Positions 8,401 to 15,447 of a stretch of DNA of 16,720 nt are shown piece after piece; within the stretch, counting starts at the first letter, position 1, and every line of letters starts with the position of its first letter. The notes under the pieces were generated by a model. The model did no database searches. It saw nothing but the letters and a program-made list of their open reading frames with translations, and was not told the origin of the DNA. A program made the position numbers and the translations under genes. The stretch lies in the NCBI GenBank assembly GCA_031553885.1, contig JAVBKV010000070.1, positions 1 through 16,720 on the forward strand, written 5' to 3'. The DNA comes from JAVBKV01 sp031553885 (GTDB lineage Bacteria; Bacteroidota; Bacteroidia; Bacteroidales; Azobacteroidaceae).

Positions 8401-11400
8401 TTCGAACTCAGTAACAGCAATCGTCAGTTGCTGATTCCGTTTGAGGAATCGTATGGAGAAGGAGTAGTCGTTTTTCTGACATTTGTTAAAGACAATCGGA
8501 TTTTCACCCGCGAAATTGAAATCAAAAAGAAAAAAGAGGACCGGAATCTGAAACTCCAGTTTGATGTTTTTCGGGATAAATTATTACCCGGACAACAAGA
8601 GGAATGGAAACTGATCGTAAAAGATGCAAACGGACAGCCGGTACAAGGAGAAATTCTGGCGGGAATGTATGACAAGTCGCTGGATAAGCTGTATCCGGGC
8701 AATTGGAATTTCCATCCGGACTATATGGCCGGATTGTGGAGACCCTCATCCCTGCAGGGAAATAGCTTTGGAAATATTTCCGATTATTTGTACTTGAATA
8801 TCCCTCATAAGGAATTTCCGAATTACACTTTTGGGGCGTTCAACTGGTTCGGGTTCAGTTTTTACGGAGGAATGATGATCAGGGGTATTTCATCGACTAG
8901 AGTAGAGGCTATGAATCAAAGTTCGGCACTTGATGAGGTAACCGTGGTCGGATTTGAAGCCCAAAAGAAGGCATCGGTTGTGGGAGCGGTGCAGACGGTA
9001 TCAGCTTCGGATTTGAAAGTGCCGGTTGCGCTGTCGGAAAATGCTGTTGTTGGTAGAATAAATATTGATGATTCACAAGAAGGAGGAGGTTCTACTCAAC
9101 AAGGAGAGGAGGCTCTTCAAGTCCGTCAAAATTTCAACGAAACCGCATTTTTCTATCCGCAGCTTCGTACCAATGAAGCCGGAGAAACCCTGATTGCATT
9201 TACGGTTCCGGAAAGCAACACCACCTGGAAGTTCCAGGCCCTGGCGCATACAAAAGACCTGAAATATGGTTCTCTGATCAAGGAGGCGGTCAGTCAGAAG
9301 AAACTGATGGTCAGCCCGAATATGCCCCGCTTTATCCGCCAGGGTGACAAAACGACGATTTCCACGACGATTTCCAACCTTTCCGGACAAGACCTGAACG
9401 GAACCGTAAGCATCGAGTTTTTTGATCCGAATACACAACATACCACGATTACAGTCGATCATCCGCAAATCGATTTTTCAGTTGTAGCCGGAAAAACGAC
9501 TGCCGTTTCCTGGACGGTCGACGTTCCGGCAGGAATAGACCTGACGGCTTGTAAGATTGTGGCTAAAACCGATCTTTTCAGTGATGGCGAACAGCACCTG
9601 TTGCCCGTATTACCTAACCGGATGCTGGTAACCGAAAGTCTGCCGTTGAGTGTTTCCGGTAAACAAACCAAAACATTCACATTGGAGAAACTGGTGAAAA
9701 ATAACCTTTCATCCATTGAAAATTACCGGTTGACATTGGAATTTGCTTCCAATCCGGCCTGGTATGCCGTACAGGCCCTTCCGGCGATGACGACTCCATC
9801 CAGTGAAAATGTGATTTCGTGGTTTGCCGCTTATTATGCCAACTCGTTGGCCGTTTCGATTGCGAACAGTACACCAAGAATCAAGCAGGTGATCGATACC
9901 TGGATGCAACAAGGCGGAAGCAAAGAAACCCTGCTTTCCAATTTAGAGAAAAACCAGGAGTTGAAAACCGTTTTATTAGAAGAAACTCCCTGGGTATTGG
10001 AAGCAAAAGACGAGACGGAACAAAAACAGCAGCTTTCCCTGTTGTTTGACATCAACCGTTCGGCCAACCTGTCTTCTTCGGCTGTTACCAAATTAAAGGA
10101 ATTGCAACTGGAAGATGGTGGTTGGACCTGGTTCAAAGGAATGAATTCCAGTACCTCCATTACGCAATGGATCCTTTATGGCATGGGAGAACTGACCCGT
10201 TCGAAAGCCATAACGCCATCGGAAGACATAAAAGCCATGCAAACCAACGCACTGGCTTTCATCGACCGGAAATTTAAAGAAAATTACGAAAACCTGAAAA
10301 AATACGATAAAGACTGGAAAAAGAAAACATCAATTTCCACGTATGAACTGGAATACCTGTTTGTCCGCAGTTTTTATCCGGAAATAGAAGGACAACCCGA
10401 AGAAGCCGTTCGGTTTTATTCCCGGATAGTGGATCAGTACTGGACCAATCATTCCGGTTTATACGAACGGGCCATTGCGGCGATACTATTGAACCGGACC
10501 GGTAAGACGACTACGGCACAGGCAATCCTGAAATCCCTTCGGGAGCATGCTTCCAGGCGGGAAGACCTGGGTATGTATTGGGCCAACAACAACGCACGGA
10601 CCTTCATGTTCCAGAGTGCAACGGGAGTGCATACGTTTATTATGCAGGCTTTTGAGGAAGCGGGTGCTTCTGCAGGCGATAGGAATGCCATGAAGTTATG
10701 GCTGTTGAAGCAAAAACAAACCCAACAGTGGGAAAGTACTCCGGCAACCGTTAATGCAGTTTCTGTTTTACTTCAGACGGGCACTAACTGGTTAGATAAT
10801 AAGGAACAGGCTGTGGTTCACATTGGTAATGAACAGGTGGGAACTGAAGCAGGTGAAGCCGGAACGGGTTATTTCAAGAAAGTGTATGAGGCTGCTTCCA
10901 TTCGTCCCGAAATGGGAAAAGTATCTGTATCCAAAAAAGAAGAAGGTCCTGCCTGGGGTGCTTTGTACTGGCAGTATTTTGAAGATGTGGACAATGTGTC
11001 CCAAGCCAAAACCGGACTTCAGGTAGATAAAAAGCTTTTTGTGGAAAATGTGACAGCGAGTGGAAAATCCCTGGAGCCTGTGACTGAAACCCGGCCGTTG
11101 CAGGTGGGTGATAAAGTCGTTGTCCGGTTAACCAATAGTAACGACCGCGCTATGGAATACGTGATGCTGAAGGATTTGCGAGGAGCCTGCTTTGAGCCGG
11201 TCGAGCAGATTTCCGGCACGAGCTGGAAAGAACGCGTTATTTATTACCAGACTTCCAGGGATGCCTCCACACAGTTCTATTTCGATCACCTGCCGAAAGG
11301 AACCTATGTCTTTGAATATTCGCTTTATGTGGCTCGTACAGGAGAATATTCCAATGGAAATACCACCATTCAATGCCTGTATGCTCCGGAATACATTTCC

Positions 11401-11433
11401 CATACTGCCGGTACAAGGGTAGTAGTGAAATAA
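5437..11433 (+). CDS. Exported bacterial alpha-2-macroglobulin without thioester
   Basis: This 1,998-residue macroglobulin is longer than the roughly 1,650-residue E. coli lipoprotein homologue. Residues 1-19 are a signal peptide (TIA/QQ) with no lipobox cysteine, so it is not obviously membrane-anchored. An alpha-helical N-terminal region (about 25-390) precedes several MG beta domains. The A2M_N-type motif TDRNIYRPGQTVYFKG starts near 605. The A2M domain starts near F1238 and includes VPESNTTWKF (about 1257-1266). The thioester domain's helical part runs from about 1440 to 1730, and a C-terminal MG10-like domain (VVVRLTNSNDRAMEYVML) starts near 1891. The thioester motif CxEQ is replaced by S1455-S-E-N1458, so it cannot covalently bind proteases by the classical route. 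Residues 1164-1208 resemble a SusC plug start (separate entry). The gene is divergent from the TldD-like gene, and no penicillin-binding protein 1C gene, the usual partner in Proteobacteria, is nearby. Likely role: envelope protease control or a structural trap (inference). Confidence 0.93.
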   Translation: MKTKTLIALLTLATFTTIAQQVKTLPQVTTKPEYTLLWKEVSQFENQSLPQSAMEKVNDIYKKALADKNSPQLIKTLIYQLKYQSAIDRDQLPDRLSEIEQYTRTAPDKVEQSVLYAVLSQLYFQYYQTNAYKISQRTAITGYFPEDIREWPGNLFVQRIADYVKLSLQAEKDLQSTDIKQYKSILGQEEFSQNLSPTLYDFVINQGVNVLAQLYQVSHRGGSFNTVSSVLSDRRYFAPVADFVNQALNPEPYDLRLQVLKMYQEWLAFHRNDSDPKILLITDLDRLKFVYDRSESEDKSADYLNALEILEKKYANNDICVEVLYKKARFYDNSEWGIIPLGENEADRQDILNKIDQEKNRLAYEICQDGIRRFPRYERIGLLENYKNQLSAPRIEITAKNTVYTGKSLELKVNHRNTDALTVEIYRIMAPVSVYENTWNLNDQYKKRGKLTDKKVFQLKNEFPYVGEDTVIRIDMKDPGCYEYVIYSEKDKSQLANSQFSVSQLAVLGRTYSGIYEFLVTDRISGKPVSGAKVNIYKKEKNQQVLANTILTGKDGIATMKAIEKNTFSGFNASLGRDSALAISPMPWGNLYQPSRENTRNLQVITDRNIYRPGQTVYFKGIAYNLSSDQNSVLSNENYTVSLRNANQEEVAKKTLKTNEFGSFSGEFILPRQVLNGSFSIGTEEYNERAHFQVEEYKRPSFDLQFSPNEQTFHFGDTVVVKGNARTFSGVNIQGLPVKYRVVRLPHWLWRAMFNSEVQVEEGTVRTDGEGGFEVRFPAEKKSADEQRKDVYYTYEVQVSLTDEKGETQEAFTSVSVGDKSMYLRVEGLEGKIDKNQLPKTIINGFNLDGKAISCSGTFRIHQLKAVESLEKTPSSKDWKTSREVTSGTFVSGEAILIAALGSEQSGNYRISIQSNDDQGRAVTDSIDFVLYSTSDKQPPLVQYEWFLTPKTTCAPGESAEIIYGSSAKDVSVLYELFGDGKKLQSNRFELSNSNRQLLIPFEESYGEGVVVFLTFVKDNRIFTREIEIKKKKEDRNLKLQFDVFRDKLLPGQQEEWKLIVKDANGQPVQGEILAGMYDKSLDKLYPGNWNFHPDYMAGLWRPSSLQGNSFGNISDYLYLNIPHKEFPNYTFGAFNWFGFSFYGGMMIRGISSTRVEAMNQSSALDEVTVVGFEAQKKASVVGAVQTVSASDLKVPVALSENAVVGRINIDDSQEGGGSTQQGEEALQVRQNFNETAFFYPQLRTNEAGETLIAFTVPESNTTWKFQALAHTKDLKYGSLIKEAVSQKKLMVSPNMPRFIRQGDKTTISTTISNLSGQDLNGTVSIEFFDPNTQHTTITVDHPQIDFSVVAGKTTAVSWTVDVPAGIDLTACKIVAKTDLFSDGEQHLLPVLPNRMLVTESLPLSVSGKQTKTFTLEKLVKNNLSSIENYRLTLEFASNPAWYAVQALPAMTTPSSENVISWFAAYYANSLAVSIANSTPRIKQVIDTWMQQGGSKETLLSNLEKNQELKTVLLEETPWVLEAKDETEQKQQLSLLFDINRSANLSSSAVTKLKELQLEDGGWTWFKGMNSSTSITQWILYGMGELTRSKAITPSEDIKAMQTNALAFIDRKFKENYENLKKYDKDWKKKTSISTYELEYLFVRSFYPEIEGQPEEAVRFYSRIVDQYWTNHSGLYERAIAAILLNRTGKTTTAQAILKSLREHASRREDLGMYWANNNARTFMFQSATGVHTFIMQAFEEAGASAGDRNAMKLWLLKQKQTQQWESTPATVNAVSVLLQTGTNWLDNKEQAVVHIGNEQVGTEAGEAGTGYFKKVYEAASIRPEMGKVSVSKKEEGPAWGALYWQYFEDVDNVSQAKTGLQVDKKLFVENVTASGKSLEPVTETRPLQVGDKVVVRLTNSNDRAMEYVMLKDLRGACFEPVEQISGTSWKERVIYYQTSRDASTQFYFDHLPKGTYVFEYSLYVARTGEYSNGNTTIQCLYAPEYISHTAGTRVVVK
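8926..9060 (+). other. SusC/RagA plug-like segment at the macroglobulin bait position
   Basis: Codons 1164-1208 encode LDEVTVVGFEAQKKASVVGA followed by a ...VSASDLKVP... and ...VVGRI tail. This closely follows the pattern at the start of the SusC/RagA TonB-dependent transporter plug (LDEVVVVGYGTQKK..VTGAV...DL..P...GR). A flexible Gly/Ser/Gln-rich linker (about 1209-1236) connects it to the A2M domain beginning FFYPQLRT. In animal macroglobulins the protease bait region occupies this same place. The resemblance is read by eye; the homology and the bait role are inference. Confidence 0.6.
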
Positions 11434-11441
11434 TATACTAG

Positions 11442-13640
11442 TTATCGTCCCAACTCGAAGGCGAATTTGAATCCGAACGATTCATATTCGCCTTTGTTAA
11501 AAGAAACAAAAGCGCCGACATTGATCAGGTGATTTCCGACTCCGTAACCGACTTCCGTATAAGACGGCAGGGCGGGAGTATACAGCTGGCTCAGGTAGAA
11601 GCGCTCTTTCAGGACGTCGCGGGTAACACCCCGGAAGAGGTACAGGAGCATAAAGGGAGCTTCATACATGGCATGAGCCTGTATGTACGAATCGGAAGCG
11701 TTGTACCAATTCCCGTCGAGCAGGTGGAACACCCCACCGATGGGATCGTCCCAGGCCCTGGGGAAATTTCGTTTTGTAAATTTTTTGAAGTCTGCAAAGT
11801 AGACCGATTCGGTATTCGTAAAACATCCGGCACCGGCATAATACTGAACCGAACGGAGCAGGCCGAGGGGAATTTTCTGCTGGACGTCGCCCTCGATACG
11901 TTCGTAATGGCTGTTGCTTTGTAATACCCCCGAAATACCCCGTGCATATTCGAAGGAGAATGTGGGAAAGCGGGATCCTAAGTATTCTTTCTGTTTACCG
12001 TTCATCCGGTAATACTGTCCGGGTGTCCATATAAATCCGAACAAAGGAGTGAAAGACCGGTAATCGTTATCCACCAGATCGATGATATCCTCGTCCATTC
12101 CTGTCCGGAAATCTTCCGGGTCGGCTCCTCCTTTTTTGACCGGTTCGTACAGGAGATAATCGGCCCCGAGGTAAAAAAGCAGGCCGTTGGTTAGTTCTCG
12201 TTGTCCCTGGAGCGTTATGTAATAATGTTTGTAATATTCTAAATTAAAATCGTCAAAATCAATACTGTCGGGGACTTCTTCGTTGATCTGGTCAATGACT
12301 TTGGAACTGTAGGCCATATTCCGGTTTCCCAGCGAGAGTTCGATTTGTCCCATATTCCGGGGTTGGAACGACCAGGTTAGCGGGGTATTGAAGTAAACCT
12401 CTTTCCGTTCGAAAACGAACCCGATATCCGGCCGGAACATGATTCCCTGTCCCGATTCAAATACCTTATTCAGTTTCAATTGTTGCCAGTATACTACTCC
12501 GTCCAGTTTCGTGTATGCAAATTTAAACGGATTGAGTAATCCCGAATACCGGAATTGAGTGGCGTTGTATTCGAACCGTTTGGGGATAAACAATCCGCGG
12601 GCAAAATTCCAGGATCTCTTTTTACTGGTCTGAACTGTGGAATCTGAGACTGCTCCTGCCTGGCTCCAGGATTCAACGATCGTTTTCTCTTCTTCTGTCA
12701 GGGGAATCGGCCTGTTTTCCGTCCAGAAGAGAGAGTCTTTGATCACAGGCAGGGAATCCATCTGTACATTAAAATAATCGCTTAAATCATAGTTGATTTT
12801 TTTTCTTTTTTCTTTTTCATCGTATTTTATAACCGATAAATATTCGAAAAAAGAGGCGTACTGAGTTTCCAGTTCATTACCCAGTACATTTAATTTTAAT
12901 GAAACTTCGGTTTGCAAAGGCAGTAAAAAATCTTTTTCCGGCAATCCGAAGTTCGTTTTTACCCGGTAACTTAAAAATTCCGATTTGCCCCTGACGTCGA
13001 TTCTCAGGATGGTCCACAATTGATCGACGATATATAAATGCCCTGATATCAGGTTCCTGCTTTTGATTTTTGGGGTTACCCGTATCTTGAATATGGTATG
13101 CCCCAGTGTATCCAGAGTCGATATATACTCGAAGCGGTAGTACCTGAATGCGTTTTGGGTAACAGGCATCAGTACTTCATCGTTGAATGAAGTAGGATTG
13201 TAAATGTTCACATTCAGGAATTGCATTACCCGGTGTTGAAGTTCGTCCGTATCTAAGTTGGTTCCGTTAATTGCATGGATTTTTTGTGTGAAATGATTGG
13301 GTGACCGGAAGTGAATATCGACCAATGTCTCAACCAGAGTCGTATCATTTTTTTTATCCATGTAAAGAAAATCGGGAGCAAAGCGAAATAAAAAATTCCG
13401 TTTGATTATCTTTGTATTTCCTTTGATGTAAGCGTTGGCATCATATTCCCGGATGTAGTTTCCATAGATTTCGGTGTGGCTGAATACTTTCTCCATAATA
13501 CTGTCAGCCCTTCCTGTACTTTGTGCGCAAAGTACGGAAGAACATAGATACAACCCGATAAACAGGAAGATTAACCGGAAAAAGAAACGATGTAGCAGCA
13601 AGTTATCCGTTTTTAGGGGGTAAAAATAATCAATCCTCAC
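11442..13640 (-). CDS. DUF5686-family outer-membrane protein
   Basis: I recognise this 732-residue protein as the Bacteroidota DUF5686 family, whose function is not established. A signal sequence lies at about residues 16-39 (cleavage near LCAQ). The DUF5686 core starts at DSIMEKVFSHTEIYGNYIREYDA, with SGHLYIVDQLWTILRIDV near 200. The C-terminal part alternates polar and aromatic beta strands (RFPTFSFEYARG, ending FGFKFAFELGR), suggesting an outer-membrane beta-barrel. Many family members carry an N-terminal carboxypeptidase-regulatory-like domain and are longer; it is absent here. The start is GTG at 13640 (MRIDYF...). An in-frame TTG at codon 14 would give a more compact signal peptide, so the start is uncertain. 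The gene ends 8 bp from the macroglobulin stop, leaving no room for a terminator. A weak leftward -7-like box (TAAAATTG, within 13671-13680) is the best promoter candidate. Confidence 0.85.
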   Translation of the reverse strand: MRIDYFYPLKTDNLLLHRFFFRLIFLFIGLYLCSSVLCAQSTGRADSIMEKVFSHTEIYGNYIREYDANAYIKGNTKIIKRNFLFRFAPDFLYMDKKNDTTLVETLVDIHFRSPNHFTQKIHAINGTNLDTDELQHRVMQFLNVNIYNPTSFNDEVLMPVTQNAFRYYRFEYISTLDTLGHTIFKIRVTPKIKSRNLISGHLYIVDQLWTILRIDVRGKSEFLSYRVKTNFGLPEKDFLLPLQTEVSLKLNVLGNELETQYASFFEYLSVIKYDEKEKRKKINYDLSDYFNVQMDSLPVIKDSLFWTENRPIPLTEEEKTIVESWSQAGAVSDSTVQTSKKRSWNFARGLFIPKRFEYNATQFRYSGLLNPFKFAYTKLDGVVYWQQLKLNKVFESGQGIMFRPDIGFVFERKEVYFNTPLTWSFQPRNMGQIELSLGNRNMAYSSKVIDQINEEVPDSIDFDDFNLEYYKHYYITLQGQRELTNGLLFYLGADYLLYEPVKKGGADPEDFRTGMDEDIIDLVDNDYRSFTPLFGFIWTPGQYYRMNGKQKEYLGSRFPTFSFEYARGISGVLQSNSHYERIEGDVQQKIPLGLLRSVQYYAGAGCFTNTESVYFADFKKFTKRNFPRAWDDPIGGVFHLLDGNWYNASDSYIQAHAMYEAPFMLLYLFRGVTRDVLKERFYLSQLYTPALPSYTEVGYGVGNHLINVGAFVSFNKGEYESFGFKFAFELGR

Positions 13641-13702
13641 GCAGAAAAAAAGGGATTATTTAAAAAAACACAATTTTATACCTCGAATAAAAAACAATTT
13701 TG

Positions 13703-13710
13703 TACTTTTG
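13703..13710 (+). promoter_or_regulatory. -7 box of the Crp/Fnr-type regulator gene
   Basis: TACTTTTG matches TAnnTTTG and lies 38 bp before the ATG at 13749. It is identical to the boxes at 5325 and 14566. No convincing -33 TTTG is seen at the usual spacing. Confidence 0.5.
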
Positions 13711-13711
13711 T

Positions 13712-13736
13712 GCTATATAACATAGCTGTATAACAT
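13712..13736. promoter_or_regulatory. Dyad and direct repeat over the regulator's transcription start
   Basis: GCTAT-N5-ATAGC (13712-13726) is a perfect inverted repeat immediately after the -7 box. It overlaps the first of two TATAACAT copies (13716-13723 and 13729-13736, 13-bp spacing). A dimeric repressor bound here would block initiation, so autoregulation by the adjacent Crp/Fnr-type protein is a reasonable guess. Binding specificity is unknown. Confidence 0.35.
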
Positions 13737-13748
13737 TTATCAATTTAA

Positions 13749-14438
13749 ATGCATCACGAAGTTCTTGATTTTGCGAGCAGTTTGACCGATGTGTGGAGGT
13801 TGTTGAACGAAAAGGAGCGGGAATTGCTCCGGAAGAACGCTGTTGTGCAGCATTTTAAGAAAAACCAACCGATCTATTGTGAAGGAGACCAACCTGTCGA
13901 CTTGATGTGCCTGTTGAGGGGAAAAGTCAAGATCTTTAAAGAAGGAGTGGGAGGTCGCAGCCAGATCATCCGGATGATTAAACCAATCCAGTACTTTGCT
14001 TACCGGGCCTATTTTGCACAGGAAAAATACCTGACCGCGGCAGCGGCTTTCGAACCGTCGACAGTTTGCCTGATTCCCATGCAGGTGGTGATGGAAATCC
14101 TGAAAAATAATTTTTCGCTTTGTCAGTTTTTTATTAAGCAATTGTCCGTTGATTTAGGAATTGCCGATGAACGTACGGTTAATCTGACCCAGAAACATAT
14201 ACGGGGACGGCTGGCTGAATCGTTGGTGTTTCTGATCGACAGTTACGGTTTAGAAGAAGATTCTACCATCAATATTTATCTGGCACGGGAAGATTTGGCC
14301 AACCTATCTAACATGACTACTTCCAATGCTATACGTACCCTCTCTAATTTTGTTACTGAAAAGGTGATTGCCCTGGATGGAAGAAAAATCAAAATCATTG
14401 ACGAAGAAAAACTTCGTAAAATCAGCAAATTAGGCTGA
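13749..14438 (+). CDS. Crp/Fnr-family transcriptional regulator
   Basis: This 229-residue protein has the Crp/Fnr layout. An N-terminal cyclic-nucleotide-binding-type beta-roll (about 15-115) shows the typical GDQPVDLMCLLRGKVKIF pattern. A dimerisation helix (about 112-145) follows, then a C-terminal winged helix-turn-helix (about 165-210) with LAREDLANLSNMTTSNAIRT as recognition region and VIALDGRKIKIID as wing. The phosphate-binding cassette is not the FGE...RTA type of cAMP-binding Crp: the same place reads YFAYRAYFAQEKYLTAAAAF. cAMP is thus unlikely as ligand. There is no N-terminal cysteine cluster for an Fnr-type iron-sulphur centre. The signal is therefore unknown. It is divergent from the DUF5686 gene and upstream of the small exported protein, either of which it might control. 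Confidence 0.9.
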   Translation: MHHEVLDFASSLTDVWRLLNEKERELLRKNAVVQHFKKNQPIYCEGDQPVDLMCLLRGKVKIFKEGVGGRSQIIRMIKPIQYFAYRAYFAQEKYLTAAAAFEPSTVCLIPMQVVMEILKNNFSLCQFFIKQLSVDLGIADERTVNLTQKHIRGRLAESLVFLIDSYGLEEDSTINIYLAREDLANLSNMTTSNAIRTLSNFVTEKVIALDGRKIKIIDEEKLRKISKLG

Positions 14439-14520
14439 TATTTCTTTCCTTAAATTCTCCTGATTATTCGTTGTTCTTTAACTATTAAAAGTTATAGGAA
14501 AAATATTTTTTACAAAAACG

Positions 14521-14539
14521 TTTAAGTTGATAGCTTAAA
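14521..14539. promoter_or_regulatory. Dyad TTTAAG-N7-CTTAAA upstream of the 14566 promoter
   Basis: A perfect 6-bp inverted repeat with a 7-bp centre lies about 26 bp upstream of the -7 box, where activators of the Crp type commonly bind. It is A+T-rich, so chance is possible. Confidence 0.3.
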
Positions 14540-14565
14540 TAGTAAATATATTTAAAAATAATTTT

Positions 14566-14573
14566 TACTTTTG
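14566..14573 (+). promoter_or_regulatory. -7 box for the transcript leading to the 14837 gene
   Basis: TACTTTTG followed by CAT matches the Bacteroidota -7 consensus and repeats the sequence seen before the macroglobulin gene. It implies a start near 14580 and a leader of about 260 nt. A promoter nearer the gene may have been missed. Confidence 0.45.
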
Positions 14574-14836
14574 CATGTTCAATTATTTAATGTTAAACTC
14601 CCCCAATTTTCTCCAAAATCAAAAATAACGTTAAAAACCTGAAATAGAGCTAATAAGAAAATAAAAAGGGAAAGTTTTGGTATAACATTTGCCTATGCAA
14701 GGTAAAGAATGTGGTATTCAAAATTTGCTTATACAAAATGCAGATTTTGATTTCGAATTGGATTAAAGGAGAAAGAGTGAACTGTTTTTATATGGTAAAC
14801 TCTTTGGTTTATTACATACATCTATTAAGAGAGAGA

Positions 14837-15388
14837 ATGATAAAAAAGATGAATTGTATTCTTGCACTGCTTGTCTGTGCAATTTTTTCTTTACAGGCGC
14901 AAGTCGATACTTATGATTATAACCTTGCCAGCGATACGGTAGCTATGTTTATCCGAAGCTTGCAATACACTCACCGGGAGGCCGCAAATGGAGCTTATTA
15001 TAAAGAGTTAAAAACCGGAAGATATGTTTCCTCCGGAACTCCAATACCTGCCACGAAAGCGGATACTCTCAGGTATATTACGACAGTTAATCCGGATGGA
15101 TCCCTTAAACTGGTCGCTTATAATGATATTCCAACAACAGATCCTTGTTATGGAGCGATGCGGAAAGGAGCGGGTGTTTCATTTTATGCAAATGGTAGTT
15201 CAATCACTTCGACAGGGGTTCCGATTCCCAAAGAGACTCCCATGTATATGGTAGAGCCTTATTTTGAGCACCTGGCCTGTATAGCTTTGCTGACAAAAGG
15301 AACCGAAGAGGATAAAGCGATTGTTAAAAACTGGATGGATTGGTACATTAAGAAAGTGACCAAGTATTCCGGTTCCACCAGAAAGTGA
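14837..15388 (+). CDS. Small exported protein of unknown function, possibly truncated
   Basis: I do not recognise this 183-residue protein. I chose ATG 14837 because it gives a clean signal peptide (MIKKMNCILALL...SLQAQ, cleavage near AQ/V). An in-frame ATG at 14711 would add 42 residues unlike a secretion signal. The mature part has a helical start (DTVAMFIRSLQYTHREAANG), a beta-rich middle with GTPIPATKADT and the similar GVPIPKETPMY, and helices near the end (YFEHLACIALLTKGTEEDKAIVKNWMDWYIKK). The last pattern recalls helix pairs of alpha/alpha-toroid enzymes, but that is only a resemblance. The frame stops abruptly after a helix (YSGSTRK), next to a repeat-bearing spacer. It could therefore be the N-terminal remnant of a longer enzyme. 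It lies downstream of the Crp/Fnr-type gene on the same strand. Confidence 0.6.
   Translation: MIKKMNCILALLVCAIFSLQAQVDTYDYNLASDTVAMFIRSLQYTHREAANGAYYKELKTGRYVSSGTPIPATKADTLRYITTVNPDGSLKLVAYNDIPTTDPCYGAMRKGAGVSFYANGSSITSTGVPIPKETPMYMVEPYFEHLACIALLTKGTEEDKAIVKNWMDWYIKKVTKYSGSTRK
14862..14889 (+). other. Terminator-like hairpin inside the signal-peptide codons
   Basis: TTGCAC (14862-14867) pairs with GTGCAA (14877-14882) over a 9-nt loop. TTTTTTCTTT follows immediately. This is the form of a short intrinsic terminator, but it sits 25 bp inside the 14837 coding region. Six base pairs is weak. It may simply reflect Leu/Phe codons. Confidence 0.25.
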
Positions 15389-15447
15389 ACGCTTCACGTA
15401 TCACCATTGACAATCACCGACTTATCTTTTCTTTCATCGGAAAATCC

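Larger units (their letters stand above)
14439..14836 (+). other. A+T-rich non-coding leader region
   Basis: No convincing gene lies in these roughly 400 bp. The region contains a dyad (14521-14539), a -7 box (14566-14573), and a predicted leader of about 260 nt before the ATG at 14837. Inside the leader, ATTTTG (14744-14749) can pair with CAAAAT at 14734-14739, or, extended by one base, with TCAAAAT at 14718-14724. These are mutually exclusive hairpins. I saw no clear terminator for the upstream regulator gene. A small RNA or an unusually long 5' UTR would both fit. Confidence 0.4.

Noticed and set aside
9073..9468. 131-codon - strand frame within the macroglobulin gene
   Set aside because: Antisense shadow of a strongly supported domain.
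14590..14628. 12-codon ORF (MLNSPNFLQNQK) just after the 14566 promoter, resembling a leader peptide
   Set aside because: No run of regulatory codons and no adjacent terminator; short ORFs like this are common by chance.
14711..14836. N-terminal extension of the small exported protein from an upstream ATG
   Set aside because: The extra 42 residues lack secretion features, while ATG 14837 gives a clear signal peptide.
15200..15397. 65-codon - strand frame over the end of the 14837 gene
   Set aside because: Considered as the gene served by the orphan promoter, but it is antisense to the coding frame and shows no familiar features.
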